This document shows, piece by piece, positions 1 to 10,698 of a DNA stretch of 64,000 nt. The stretch lies in the NCBI GenBank assembly GCA_946894095.1, contig OX335653.1, forward strand, positions 5,213,001-5,277,000. Direction: 5' to 3'. This DNA is from Incurvaria masculella (taxonomy: Eukaryota > Arthropoda > Insecta > Lepidoptera > Incurvariidae). How positions within the stretch are numbered: the stretch's first letter is position 1; each line of letters begins with the position of its first letter. Both the position numbers and the translations under genes were made by a program. Below the pieces are notes generated by a model. It saw nothing but the letters and a program-made list of their open reading frames with translations, did no database searches and was not told the DNA's origin.

Positions 1-175
1 CGGTCGTGGTTTACTTTTAGCTATAAGTCGTTTTAAAATTCAAATTTTCGTAAATCTTACCAAATCATACACTATGCACATTGTCTTTTTTGTGGACATG
101 TTGCATCTTCCTCATCACGGAGCTTGTCTTATTCTTTGAAACAGAGAAGGTTCCAGAGCGCAATGTTTTAAATGT
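1..175 (+). repeat. Interspersed repeat family A, partial, at the window edge
   Basis: CGGTCGTGGTTTACTTTTAG through AGAGAAGGTTCCAGAGCGCA. Confidence 0.7.
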
Positions 176-651
176 ATTCATATTTTCGAGTATTCAAACA
201 CATTATCTTATTCATATCAAATCATCTACATTTTTTTCTCTTTTTATGACTACCAACCGCGAAGAAATAATACAATTTTGAACAAAGAACACGCTGTTGT
301 GATGCCAAAGCTAGTTTTGTGGAACTTTACTTCGAATAAATTGATTAGTGAAGGTACGGGTAATGTATGAATGCTTGAAAATATTAAACAGTTTACTAAA
401 ATCAACACGTTCCTTAAGTGTGCTGCATTGCATTAGGCGAGGCATTAGGTACTTCACAGAATTTGTTCCTTATACGGGACACTATAGGCTGGTGCAAGAA
501 TACAGCGTTTTTTTTTAAATAAACTATTTTTAGTTTTAATGAAAATCAGCCTCGTGACTCGTTTGAGTTTGTCGTTATTTCTTACAGTTTCGGATTTGAC
601 CATGAAGACACTGTTAAAGAATTCACCTGTATACAAAAGTTCACGTCACTC

Positions 652-1062
652 TCGTAGCATAGTGGCGCGGGGACTAGACTAGCATACCAGAGGTCTGGGT
701 TCAAATCCTCGCCGCGTTCATGCACCACTTTCTTTCTCATTTTGAGTTAGATAAATACATTTCGTCACGAATACGAGCTGCTCCATGGTTCGGAATCCAT
801 GTAAAACTGTAGGTCCACTTACCCTACTAGGTGGTAGGCTTTAAGCCCGCCCGGGTTGTTACTATCACATTGAATGAAAAGATGGTCGCAGCTGCAATGA
901 AAAATTGTCCGTGTTTTACATCCAGTTCAATGTAGCCGTGCCCATAAAGGGAAGGTCCTGGCATGGCACCTAATTCCTTCGGGAATGTGGTATATTGGGC
1001 TAATATCATAACGGTAGTTGTGTGGTATTAGCCATCCATGTCAGGTTGAATAAAAAAAAATC
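652..1062 (+). mobile_element. tRNA-headed SINE
   Basis: The head has an A-box-like TAGCATAGTGGCGCGG and a perfect B box GGTTCAAATCC near 699-709. The body then carries the lepidopteran SINE block TAGGTGGTAGGC...CGCCCGGGTTG and CACATTGAATGAA, and the end is an A-rich tail near 1050. Confidence 0.75.
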
Positions 1063-1110
1063 TTATCACTAAATCGCTTTCATCATCCATCGTTTTCCAT
1101 TCATCCATTT

Positions 1111-1230
1111 TATTGTACCTAATTGCAAATAAATTAATGAATAAATTTGAATATAGCAGGCATTTTAGGGATACACTAAGTCGCCCGTCCATGGATTTTT
1201 AAATTTGTGTATGAATATTAAATAATATAA
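1111..1230 (+). repeat. Direct repeat, copy 1 (pairs with 5208-5327)
   Basis: About 120 bp including GAATATAGCAGGCATTTTAG and GCCCGTCCATGGATTTTTAA are repeated in the same orientation 4.1 kb away with few differences. Nature unknown. Confidence 0.7.
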
Positions 1231-1464
1231 TCCTTATACCATTGAATAGAGCATATCCGCCGAGCGAAATTGATGATCAAAGCGATTTAGTGATAAGTGA
1301 AGCGTAATTTCAAAGGGCACGATAGCTCAGCGATAGTTTGAAAATCCGCATGGAGCGCGGTTTCATGAATTGAGGTGGATTTGGCCTTTTTGGGTACTTA
1401 CCTTTGGTCTCTCAAAACAGCCATCCATACTGGTTTTTCATTAAAAAAAACTCGTAATACGACG

Positions 1465-1990
1465 CCATTGAGTGGTTCAGCCGGTTAGTGACTGCCATTT
1501 CCCAGCCAGCAGTACTGCGCGGTGTCAGCGACGCAGGTTCAGGTCTCCTCCAGTTCTTGAACCAGCTTCCCTCCGATATTCGAGCAAGATTCCATGCAAT
1601 ATGGCGCCCGATGTATGTATATTGAAAGTGACCCTTGCTTATGTTCGTCGTAATGGGACGTGGATTTGGCGTAAAACTCGTACTTCTGGTACATTTCCTG
1701 TCGGTTGAAGGCGGCTCCACGCACCACTTTCGTTCTCTTTCTGATTTGGGTAAGTGCATTTCATTACGAAGACGAGCTAGTACATGGAGCATGAATCCAT
1801 GTTCAACTGAAGTTCTCCTTCCCCTAGTAGGTGGTAGGGTTAAGCCCGCCCGGATTGGTACCATCGCATTGCAAGACAAGTTGGCCGAAACGGCGAAGAA
1901 AAATTAACCTTTTCCATCCAGTTCTATGTAGCCTTGTTCATAAAGAGAAAGTCCTGGCATGCCACCTACAACCTCCTTGGAAACCTCAAC
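1465..1990 (+). mobile_element. SINE with a different, tRNA-like head
   Basis: The head (GTGGTTCAGCCGGTTAGTGA, later GCAGGTTCAGGTCTCC) differs from the copy at 652. The body shares GTAGGTGGTAGGGTTAAGCC and GGTACCATCGCATTG. The longest frames across it are not genes. Confidence 0.6.
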
Positions 1991-2065
1991 TGCACCCATA
2001 CCGATTTTAAGCTTACTTCCAACATTTTAGTGCAACAAAGATTTTAAATTAAATTTGATCCCGAC

Positions 2066-2345
2066 CGGCCGGCTCGGTTTTCGCAGCCACCCTGAAAGTT
2101 CGAAAGCCCATATGCGTCGTCGGGCACCTTAACGGGTCCATTAAACATGGTGTGAAGATACACCTGGCTAGCCGGCATGGTTTTTGAGACCCCCGTGACA
2201 GTTCGAATGCCCATGGGCGTAAACATGGTGTTAAGAAGCAGCTGGCCCGCCGACATGGTTTTCGCAGCCCCCCCTGACAGTTCGAAAGTACATGGGGCAT
2301 GGGGCACCTCAACAGGTCCTGGCGTATGCCATATGACGCGCTTAA
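2066..2345 (-). repeat. Three tandem partial copies of a LINE 3' tail
   Basis: Blocks starting near 2088, 2178 and 2257 each carry a GGTTTTCGCAGCC-like segment followed by AGTTCGAAAGCCCAT and a CGGGCACC-like end, about 80-90 bp apart. They match the tail of the LINE at 18870-19430 on the minus strand. The apparent open frames here are by-products. Confidence 0.6.
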
Positions 2346-2764
2346 CATAAAAATAAATTGCACGTATCTTAAACCATTTGAGCAGCGTACGCCTATGAAG
2401 CGGTGAAGTAACGGTTTTTATCCAGCATAAAGATATCAATTTATAAATGAAAACGTCTAAATATTAAAATATAATATAGCCTGTGCTAGACACTGAAAAT
2501 GTAGCTTTCCATTAGTGAAAGATTTTCAAAATTCGTTTAGTAGTTCCGAAGTTTCCTAAAAACGTTTCCTACAAACAAACAAACAAACAAACATACCTTA
2601 CATCTTTATATAAAAGCGGGTGATGTACTTTTAGCTACAAATAGTTTTTTAATTTATTTACTTATTTAAATCTAACCAAATATAACACTATGTTCTCATC
2701 AGGAAGTCAGCCTTTTTTAACCAGAGAAGGTGCCAGAGCACAATAACACGATTTTGTATTGATA

Positions 2765-4870
2765 ACAATAACACGTTAGTGCCGTCGGGAAAGGCGCTTT
2801 TAAGTTTTTGTTTCGTGTCAATTCTTTGTTTTCTTAATTTTTAACTAATCATAATTGTTAACAGTAACATTGCTTCGTTAGGGTGAGGTATAAATTATTA
2901 TAATATATCTTACGAAAACGTAATATTTTTCCTATTGAATTTCTAGGCATAATATCCATCCATATCATTCTCTCTTATAATTAAATAAATGTTGTTTTAA
3001 AACACAACACTCACATACGATCAAACAATGCTCAATTCATATACTTAGCTTGCAACAAAAGTAAATGTGGTCAGGCACATGATAAGTGGCTAAACTAGAT
3101 GTAATTACATAACCTACGTTAGCGGTGGCATTGAAATCTTATTTAAAACAGCAGCTGTTGTTTGAAAACTATAAAAAATTAGGAAATCACCTTACCAGCC
3201 AGCTCAAATGCTGGATGACGTAATTTCTTTATTTATTCATTGGTTCACATATAAGGTTATTCAGTATAGACATTACAATGAAAAATAAACTTATATTAAT
3301 ACAGCAATGCACACCTACTGCGTTGTGAACACTACATACTTAGTTTATGACTTTCTATTTACCAAACAAAAAACAACTGAAAGTAAAGCTAATGTATTAT
3401 AAAACAGAACAATTCTTAAAAAACAACTTTAAATTAGAAAAAGATATTATGAAAGAAAAAACAAACATATTCAGTCAAAGCAAATAAGTTGGAAAACACT
3501 ACTAAACTTATAATTTATTATAATCTTTTTATGTTGTATGGAAATGAAATATAATTTACAATTGTTTCATTATTTAATATTTAGTTTAACATACGTTTTT
3601 TACATATTTCCACCCAATTTTTCCTGAGTTATATGCTTGATTATTATCAACTTTAAGATAACGTAGTAAAAAATAATAAAATCACATAATCATTAATTAA
3701 TCGATTTAACTTTCTACCATCGCCCAATGCGGAACAGGCAGGGAACCAATCCGCTAACGACATTCCAACCAACCAACCGATCCTCTAGATCATTTGTCTA
3801 TAGGGTCGGTAAACAATGACATCGACTCCCTTGTCAGGTCCTGGCGTACGCCATATGCCTCTCTTGACTTAAAAAATACTCAACATAGTACCTACTTAAA
3901 TATATAAAGTATATTACGAACAAAATTGTTCAAATTATACCTAAATTCGATTCACTCAGGCAGTAGGTGCCTAAAACAGCTAGTAACAAGCGAATATCGG
4001 AGCGACACAAGCGAAATATGGTATACTTACATTAGCAGTCAAGCCACTCATTGAATAAACGTTTAAGGCTCCAACCGAGTACAGCGTTCAGCAAACAAAA
4101 GATAATGGCAACCTCCAGAAACAGTGAGTTTGCGTTAGGGTTCATTGTTGTATGCGCGTCAAAATCGTTTTCAGGCGAGCGAAACTTGTGGATTTGGTCT
4201 GTAAAGCCTATTTTCTAAAGTTAATAAAAATATATATATTTCACGCTTATTCACTAGATAAATATGTGACCACAAAAAAAAATCCGACGAATTGAGAACC
4301 TGCTACTATTTTTTTTAAGTCGGTTAGAAAAGAAAATTGTCTAAATCACTTATAGTTTTAAAACGCCGGCTTGACAAACCTAGTAAATATGTGTTTACAA
4401 TTTTTTTAAGTATATAAGCAACGTGTTAAAACCGTTTTACGGTCATACACTATGATTTTTTTTCATACATAGTAATCAAAACTTTGATTTTTTTTTCTAC
4501 GGCTGTTCACTCTTAACCGACGCTGTGATATAATAAAAATAACCCTAAAATATTGGGCGTTAGCGTACATATCACAGCTATTAACCAAGGCTATTACCAA
4601 CAACCAGAGCCTCTATGACGAGTTCCAAATCAATTATCGATAAACGCTAAGAGCACCGATTACGCATGTTTGCATAAAAGAGGCCTACACTTTAACAATG
4701 CTATAATTTACTACAAAATATATCACATAACAAACAAATGAACTTTAAAATTAAGTTGCACGAGTGGCTCCTGACACAGAATTTCTATGACCTCTGAATA
4801 CTAACCTTAATATGAAAATAATAATTTTATCCATAAATGTCAATGAGAATTTTGAATAATTTAGTATAGT
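2765..4870. other. AT-rich intergenic stretch
   Basis: No convincing gene. It contains a LINE-tail scrap near 3780-3860 and the repeat AAACCGTTTTACGGTCATAC near 4430-4600. That repeat recurs at 27.96-28.09 kb beside the DIRS element. Confidence 0.5.
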
Positions 4871-4872
4871 TA

Positions 4873-5033
4873 AGGCCTTTTTCACCTATTGCTAATTCGC
4901 TTAATCGCCACATATTAAGGGCCTTTCTTAGCAGCTTGCAATCAATACAAGTAAAAGATAATCAGCACTTTAGTAATACAGGCCCATTAAGTGCCGATTA
5001 AAATAAATCAGCACTTGGTGAAAACTAGGCTTA
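4873..5033. repeat. Probable 160-bp MITE
   Basis: AAGGCCTTTTTCACCTATTG against the inverse of GGTGAAAACTAGGCTT. Confidence 0.45.
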
Positions 5034-5207
5034 ATGTAATTATTTAATATAATATAATAACCGAATGCAATAACTTGTATTAGACATAATCGTAGAATAT
5101 TTAAATTAACTGAATTAAAAATGAAATTTATAAAATTAATCATTGAAGTAATGATGCAGTAATATTTGACAATGTAAGTAGAGTACAGGAATTAGATATC
5201 TAAATTT

Positions 5208-5327
5208 TATTGTACATAATTGCAAATAAATTAATGAATGAATTTGAATATAGCAGGCATTTTAGGGATACAGTAATTCGCCCGTCCATGGATTTTTAAA
5301 TTTGTGTATGAATATTAAATAATATAA
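5208..5327 (+). repeat. Direct repeat, copy 2
   Basis: See 1111-1230. The outer flanks of the two copies differ. Confidence 0.7.
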
Positions 5328-5470
5328 ATGTGTCGAAAATATGAATTTGTAATCAGAAGTGGACGCCAATTGTACCCAGGAAGAGCACAGAAGGTATGAC
5401 AAACGCTTCTGATTGGTGCAGAATTGACCGAAAAACCCAGCCAATTCAAGTGAAAACTCCTTTAAAACAT

Positions 5471-5802
5471 ACAAAAAACCGGCTAAGGGCGAGTCGGACT
5501 CGCCCACGAAGGGTTCCGTACCATCGCAAGAGAATTAATACAAAAAAATCACGTTTTTTGTATGGGGGACCCCTTTAATTTTAATATTTTTTTAATCTTA
5601 CCTATTTGTTGTTGTAGCGGCAAAATAAATACACACTCTGTGAAAAATTCAGCTGTCTATCTGTTACGGTTACTGAGATACAGCCCTGTGACAGACGGAC
5701 GGACGAACGAACGAACGAACGGACGGACGGACGGACGGACGGACGGACAGCGGAGGCTTAGTAATAGGGTTCCGTTTGCACCCTTTGGGTACGGAACTCT
5801 AA
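5471..5802 (+). repeat. Common interspersed repeat with (ACGG)n, copy 1
   Basis: It starts AAACCGGCTAAGGGCGAGTC, continues GGACTCGC...GAAGGGTTCCGTACCAT, contains TTATAGCGG-like and GAGATACAGCC blocks and a GACG/GAAC microsatellite, and ends GGTACGGAACTCTAAAAA. It has inverted-looking ends (GGTTCCGTACC and GGTACGGAAC) but no clear target duplication. Confidence 0.75.
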
Positions 5803-5814
5803 AAATATACAGTT

Positions 5815-6123
5815 AGGGCCTATTTTACCACCATTCGATAAGGTTATCGTTGCTATCGTATATGTACCCTGCAAAGTCCTTTAATAGCAAGCTCCGTCAA
5901 CATGCCAGATATGCCAAAAGTGTAGAGATAAAAAAAGTTACTATTTTAACAGAAATTTATCGGCTATTAAAATTATTAATTGATGCAAAAATAAACTCTC
6001 GAAGGCACTATATTATAATAAAGATTCTGGATTCATAATTAACATATTTATCGGGTAAATACCTTTATGTGTTCTATATATAGCTAATGAGAACTTTATC
6101 GAGAGGTGGTAAGAAACGCCCTC
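5815..6123. repeat. Probable 310-bp MITE
   Basis: AGGGCCTATTTTACCACCAT and the inverse near 6085-6123 (AGGTGGTAAGAAACGCCCT) form imperfect inverted ends. Confidence 0.45.
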
Positions 6124-7429
6124 ATTCTATAGTCTCCCGCGTCCAACGGTTTCTCTCCGAGCAGCCGACTGCACGCCAATGATAATGCCATATCCAGTGT
6201 AGGACCGCCTAAATTTCTGAGGCACGTCGCGTACGGTCCGCGACCTGTGCTGCCATCTCTCTTTTATTTTCTTCTATCAACACGTATGTACAGCGTAGGA
6301 CCGCCGCCTCAACGGCAAAGTTCGAACAAGTCGCGCCATCTATGGGTTGGATGAATAGGTTTCGGATTTGCTTACGTTACTAATAATTTATTTTAAATGA
6401 TGGGAGTATTGCAATAAAATAAAATAAATGCAATACGCACAGAAAGTCATGAACGTCAAAGTATGTCAATAACAAAGTTCTGAGAAGGTTATCACAATGT
6501 CAATTTGATCGGTCGAACTCATATTAAAAAACAAATCGTTGTCATCGTGACACATCGTAATTATAAAATAAAATACGGCACTGTCACTTCGACAATTTTA
6601 AAAAAATATATTTTTACCGTGAATTGTAACTGACATTTTCACTTGGTTTGTCATTTTAACTTAATTCAATTTACGTATCACGATCGAACGTTTTTAATTT
6701 AGCTTATAATGCTGCACTGGATGCATAATGCCCTCCGTCTTAGTACTTACCATTTTGCCAAATGCCTACTAAGGTTCGGACTAGCTTTAACCTGTATGTA
6801 CCCTATAACTTTTACCTGAGCACGAAAAACAAAGAAATTGGCGCAGATTGCTCACGCGTGTAAACGGAATCACCTTTGTTGCGGTCTGTACCATGATCAG
6901 GCTTTACACCAAGGATAGTTACACATGTTTTCCTGGCCAGACACGGTTGCTGGCGTACTTGCACCACATACCAAGACGTTACACCCACCTTGCTGTTCGC
7001 TCCTAGGCCAGATCTGGCGCTAGAATGACCAGCAAGTTTACCAATTATGCAGCTAGTATACCAATTATGATCATGTCACCACTGCAATCTTCACTGTACC
7101 TGAAAAATTACCACCATGAAAAGCTAGATTCACATTGTACCACATTACCTAACAATACCACAACTTTACCACCTTACCATACCTTTAAACCATACATTAC
7201 AACTTTCTCGAAAACCTTACCTTTACTACAGCACTGTACCCATACACATCACATTACAATAACAATGAAAAACATTAAGAAAGCACTTATAAATTTCAAC
7301 TTAACTATGGTTTTGTACGAGAACGACTATGCCAGGCTTACTCTAGCAAGCTGCAATTTGAACATATTCATTCAGCTTTTCTTTGGTCCACCGAAATAAA
7401 AATCCACCTACCTTTGAGCGGTACAAGCA
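6124..7429. other. Intergenic stretch without recognised gene
   Basis: Contains two GTAGGACCGCC words about 100 bp apart (near 6200 and 6295) and an A/C-rich open frame of 124 codons at 7025-7399 with Thr/Pro/His-rich composition. The frame looks like low-complexity DNA. Confidence 0.4.
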
Positions 7430-7985
7430 AGTCAATGGGATTCGAACCCATTTCAGTCCTAGCAGGTGTATACAAAATTGAAATTACAACATTTTCAAAT
7501 TACAATGAAACAATGTGAACCAAAGAAAAGAACCCGGCATGGATCCTTCTCGCACGAGCGCAAGGAAACTTCCGAACAATGGCGATACTTCATCCGCGCG
7601 CAATCGCCAATCGTTGGTCCGTTTCCAGGCAACGAGATCTTGAAGTTTCAAACCTACCTTGTGCGTCACCTACAGCTCCACCCTCACCGCCGCCAGTTAT
7701 ACTCGTATCTCCAGTCGCTGAACCATCAAAACCTGCAAAGCCCCAAGAATTAGTCAACAAGTCTGGCACGACGAGTGGACGTGCATTTCCTGGGCCCCTA
7801 CTCGACGGGGTTCGTAGTAGGGGCCCAGAAAAAGAGATACTGTTCCTGTCGTAGCAGCGCCCTCAATAATATTGTATGCGTTTGTACAGACATGTCTATA
7901 CCATCTGTCAAACGCATACAATATTTTCAACAGGCGATATCGCCTACTTGACAGGGTTCGTAAGTAGTGGGTCCAGACGACAGAA
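7430..7985. other. Unassigned repeats in the mod(mdg4) downstream intron
   Basis: This stretch holds an A/C-rich open segment, a 12-bp inverted repeat (CTGGGCCCCTAC at 7788-7799 and its complement about 7816-7827), and a second, related but diverged block near 7941-7972 (CCTACTTGACAGGGTTCG). A sequence resembling a pol III B box, GGTTCGAATCC on the minus strand near 7450, suggests a tRNA-derived fragment. I do not recognise a protein here. Confidence 0.35.
7868..7925. promoter_or_regulatory. Strong hairpin in the intron after the last mod(mdg4) common exon
   Basis: A perfect 17-bp inverted repeat (AATATTGTATGCGTTTG at 7868-7884 and its complement at 7909-7925) encloses a 24-nt spacer that can pair a further 5 bp (ACAGA/TCTGT). 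It lies about 95-150 nt downstream of the donor at 8019 in transcript orientation. Its position in the intron that separates common from variable exons makes a splicing role possible. A small mobile-element origin is equally open. Confidence 0.6.
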
Positions 7986-8019
7986 GTTAATCAGAAGTAT
8001 GATATGAAACAATGCTTAC

Positions 8020-8574
8020 CAGTCATTTCCATATTAGAGTCGTCCTCGCCAAAGGTCGTGTCATCATTATTCGTGCCATCGTCGTCATCGTCCCACATGC
8101 TCTCATTAACGAATTCAGGTTCCATTTTCGGTGCCACGGCATTGTTATCGTCCTCGTCGGGTATGGTCACGAACTCTTCTTTCGTCGAGCCCGACGGTCC
8201 CGCTTCCAATGGATCGACACACTTCCGTTTCGCTGGTCCAGATTGCGACGACGAGGAATTGTTAGACGCTATCGATGGCCTGTTCGGTCTCTTAACTGCT
8301 ACTGGGGTCGAGGAGGGCTTAGTATCTAATTCAGTCTCTATCTTAGTCGAAGATTGCCTCTGCTGAGACGACCGGGGGCCGGGCCTCGACGTTGGCTTTG
8401 GTTTGGAGGGTGTGGAACTCTCTTCATTTTGGTTACCAGTTAAACCTTTTACTTGAAGTTGTTCCGCCGTACTAATGAACGACGCTAATTCCTCTTGCTT
8501 AACATTAACTTCACCTTGGTACATAAACTGTAATAAATCTCTCAACGCCGAGTGACTGACGTCTTTTAAAAATA
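8020..8574 (-). CDS. mod(mdg4): mod(mdg4) second coding exon (second half of BTB plus linker)
   Basis: The acceptor CTTTGTTCACAG ends at 8575 and the donor GTAAGC begins at 8019. The exon encodes the C-terminal BTB helices, a Pro/Ser/Gln-rich linker and an acidic tail ending EMTG. It corresponds to the last exon common to all mod(mdg4) isoforms. Confidence 0.88.
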
Positions 8575-9148
8575 CTGTGAACAAAGAAAAGCAAAGATTA
8601 GTTTCGTGTTCAGTAAAATAAAGAATTCATATTTAATTTGCCAACACGATAATTGCAGTCAAATCTAGTTATAGCCTTGCTAACACTGGATGATTCAGAA
8701 TAAAAGCAATTTCTTGATTTAAAAAAAAAAAAGCCATGCGTTCTTTATTATGTTTACAAAAATGCATAGCTCAACCTGAGCAGACGGTTGAATTTTACTA
8801 CGCTGATAATCTCTTTGATAGACCTGACCAGCTCCGCGCTGCTTTAGATAGATATATACCCATACAGATGTTATTTTCTCCCATTCTAGGCAATATTTCC
8901 TAATATTAACTCGAAATTATAACATTACAAAACTTACCTATGGGGTGTTGAGTTGGGTTCATCTTGAACATTTCTTGAAAATACGGTGAGCACACAGAAA
9001 GCACGAGCTTGTGTGCCTGGAGAAGGCGGCCCTCCGCAGCCAGGGTTACATCCACGAGATCTCCACGCGACAGCAGGCCGTGGAAGCCTGCTGACATGTT
9101 CGCGTGGAAATTGTTCCAACATAGCGAAAACTGCTCGTCCGACGCCAT
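8020..9148 (-). CDS. mod(mdg4): mod(mdg4)-type BTB protein, common 5' coding exons (partial)
   Basis: Two exons join in frame (9148-8938, then 8574-8020) to give about 254 residues. Residues 1-120 form a BTB/POZ domain: FSLCWNNF near the start, [19 protein letters not shown] in the middle, then [20 protein letters not shown] and IKGL-type QVKGLTGN at the end. A Ser/Pro-rich linker follows, then a basic patch (AKRKC) and an acidic stretch (WDDDDDG). This matches the N-terminal constant part of mod(mdg4), a chromatin/insulator protein whose BTB mediates dimerisation. In Drosophila and Bombyx, alternative (partly trans-spliced) 3' exons, usually encoding FLYWCH zinc fingers, follow this part. 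The last exon here ends with donor GTAAGC at 8019 and phase 1. I found no FLYWCH exon between 1 and 8000, so the variable exons lie outside the window or on another transcript. The start codon is the first ATG after the 5' UTR acceptor. Confidence 0.9.
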
Positions 9149-9175
9149 CTTGGCGTATTTCGAGCAAAAAAAATC
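8938..9175 (-). CDS. mod(mdg4): mod(mdg4) first coding exon (27 nt 5' UTR plus first half of BTB)
   Basis: The acceptor TTGTCAACAG precedes 9175, ATG is at 9148-9146, and the donor GTAAGT starts at 8937. It encodes 70 residues and leaves phase 1. The split glycine/valine codon completes with the next exon to give the HPIVFLKDV motif expected in this BTB subfamily. Confidence 0.9.
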
Positions 9176-9283
9176 CTGTTGACAATAGAAAACTTATTTA
9201 GAAAACTGCAGGAACAAAGGGTTTAAAAGTATAGAAATAAACTACTGATAGTTATAAATTGTTACCAATATAAGCAAACTTAC

Positions 9284-9500
9284 CTATGAATATTTTGTAC
9301 TTTAGTGACTCATTGAAACGAAAATTAAACACTCGTTCAATAATAACACCGGCGCGAAGCACGGCGACGCGTCGAGGAACTGAGCTAGTTGTGCTCCACT
9401 CGGGAGACGGCGGTGTATTGATGACGCAGTGGGCAGGCCCGGGGTGGCGTCACGAGACCCACGCGATGAGCAACACCAAATAGAGGAGCGAAAAACACGA
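9284..9500 (-). promoter_or_regulatory. mod(mdg4): mod(mdg4) 5' UTR exon and CpG-rich promoter region (approximate)
   Basis: On the minus strand a consensus donor, CATAG followed by GTAAGTTT, lies at 9284/9283, giving a 108-nt intron to the acceptor at 9176. Upstream, about 9340-9515, the sequence becomes unusually GC- and CpG-rich for this window (GGCGCGAAG, GACGCGTCG), as expected of a housekeeping promoter. No TATA box is evident, so the transcription start and upper exon boundary are guesses. Confidence 0.55.
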
Positions 9501-9935
9501 GAGCGCTAAACGTTGAGAGGTGCATCGCTGTAAAGAATATTAATATTGTTTGAAGAAAATTGTAATAATTTAATCAAAGATGTACGTTGCGTTATTTATA
9601 GCATATTCATATTCATTTCATTCATATTCACGATTTAAGTTTGTACCAATAAAAGTGAGCGTCTTTGCACTTGGCAAAGACGTACTAAAAAGATGAATAT
9701 ATGTTAGGCACTAGCAAAACAATATTTTAAACCAGAAATAATTTAATCCTTAGATGATCATCTAAGATTTAATCCTACAGATTGTTTCAGTGATAGTATA
9801 AAATTCATTTTAATTTTAAAAGTTGAAATTAAAAGTAAAAAAGACATAGAATATTTTATATCATTAAAACAAATAAAAATTACGCATCAATATGCATTTT
9901 TTAAAATTGTATAATTGATTGTTTCCTGGTAATTG

Positions 9936-9980
9936 TATGGAGGAGAAGAAGAAATAATGAAGAAATTCTTCACCTCCATG
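9936..9980. repeat. 45-bp insertion flanked by an 8-bp duplication (GGTAATTG)
   Basis: It starts TATGGAGGAGAAG and ends TTCTTCACCTCCATG. GGTAATTG is at 9928-9935 and 9981-9988. A related 79-bp insert with a decayed duplication follows at 10000-10078. Confidence 0.75.
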
Positions 9981-10204
9981 GGTAATTGTTTGTTTGCTTC
10001 ATGGCGGTGAAGAAATTACTATACGTACTAATAATTAAAATATAATATAATTATTAATAATTATTATTCACCTCCATGTTTGACTAGAATAAATGTTAGA
10101 TGAAAAAGAATGGATTCGGAACATACAAACTGACGACAGTTCAAGGGCGATCCAGATTTTTTTTAAACTCACACACCTATAATTATACATGCACACCAAA
10201 CTTG

Positions 10205-10578
10205 TCAGCCTCAATAGCCCAGTGGCGCGACACTTCGGCGATCGCTCTCCGAAGTTAAGCAACGCTGGGTCCGGTCTGGTCTTGGATGGGTGACCATTCG
10301 ACCGTTGAGAGAGGCTGGCCGTGGTTCCACGTTAAACTGTAGGCCCCCTTCCTTACTTACTAGGTGGTAGGGCTAATCCCGCGCGGGTTGGTACCATCGC
10401 ATTGAATGAACGATGGCAATGGAAATTGTCCGTGTTTTCCATCCAGTTCAATGTAGCCGTGCAATATAAGGAAGGTCCTGGCATGGTACCTAGTTCCCAT
10501 GTGGTGTGTTGGGCTAATACCATGACAGAAGGTGTGGTATTAGCTATCCATGTCCAGTCACATAAAAAAAAACGTAAA
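10205..10578 (+). mobile_element. 5S rRNA-headed SINE (best preserved head)
   Basis: GAAGTTAAGCAACGCTGGGT and TTGGATGGGTGACC (10251-10295) match the internal promoter of 5S rRNA. The body is the same as in the tRNA-headed copies: TAGGTGGTAGGGCTAATCCC, then GGTACCATCGCATTGAATGA. It interrupts a P-like transposon fragment. Confidence 0.85.
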
Positions 10579-10698
10579 TGGTAAAGAAAGAGCAGGACCA
10601 AGTAATACGGAAATATATCATACGAAGAAGTGTCAAATAGATTTATCTAATCGCGGATGAATATAATGAGACAAAATACTGTGGAACACATTATTTAA

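Noticed and set aside
1412..1907. A 155-codon minus-strand frame and overlapping plus-strand frames
   Set aside because: They lie across a SINE body whose other copies are interrupted; no protein motif is present.
7025..7399. 124-codon frame upstream of mod(mdg4)
   Set aside because: Thr/His/Pro-rich low-complexity sequence without a motif, promoter or splice signals.
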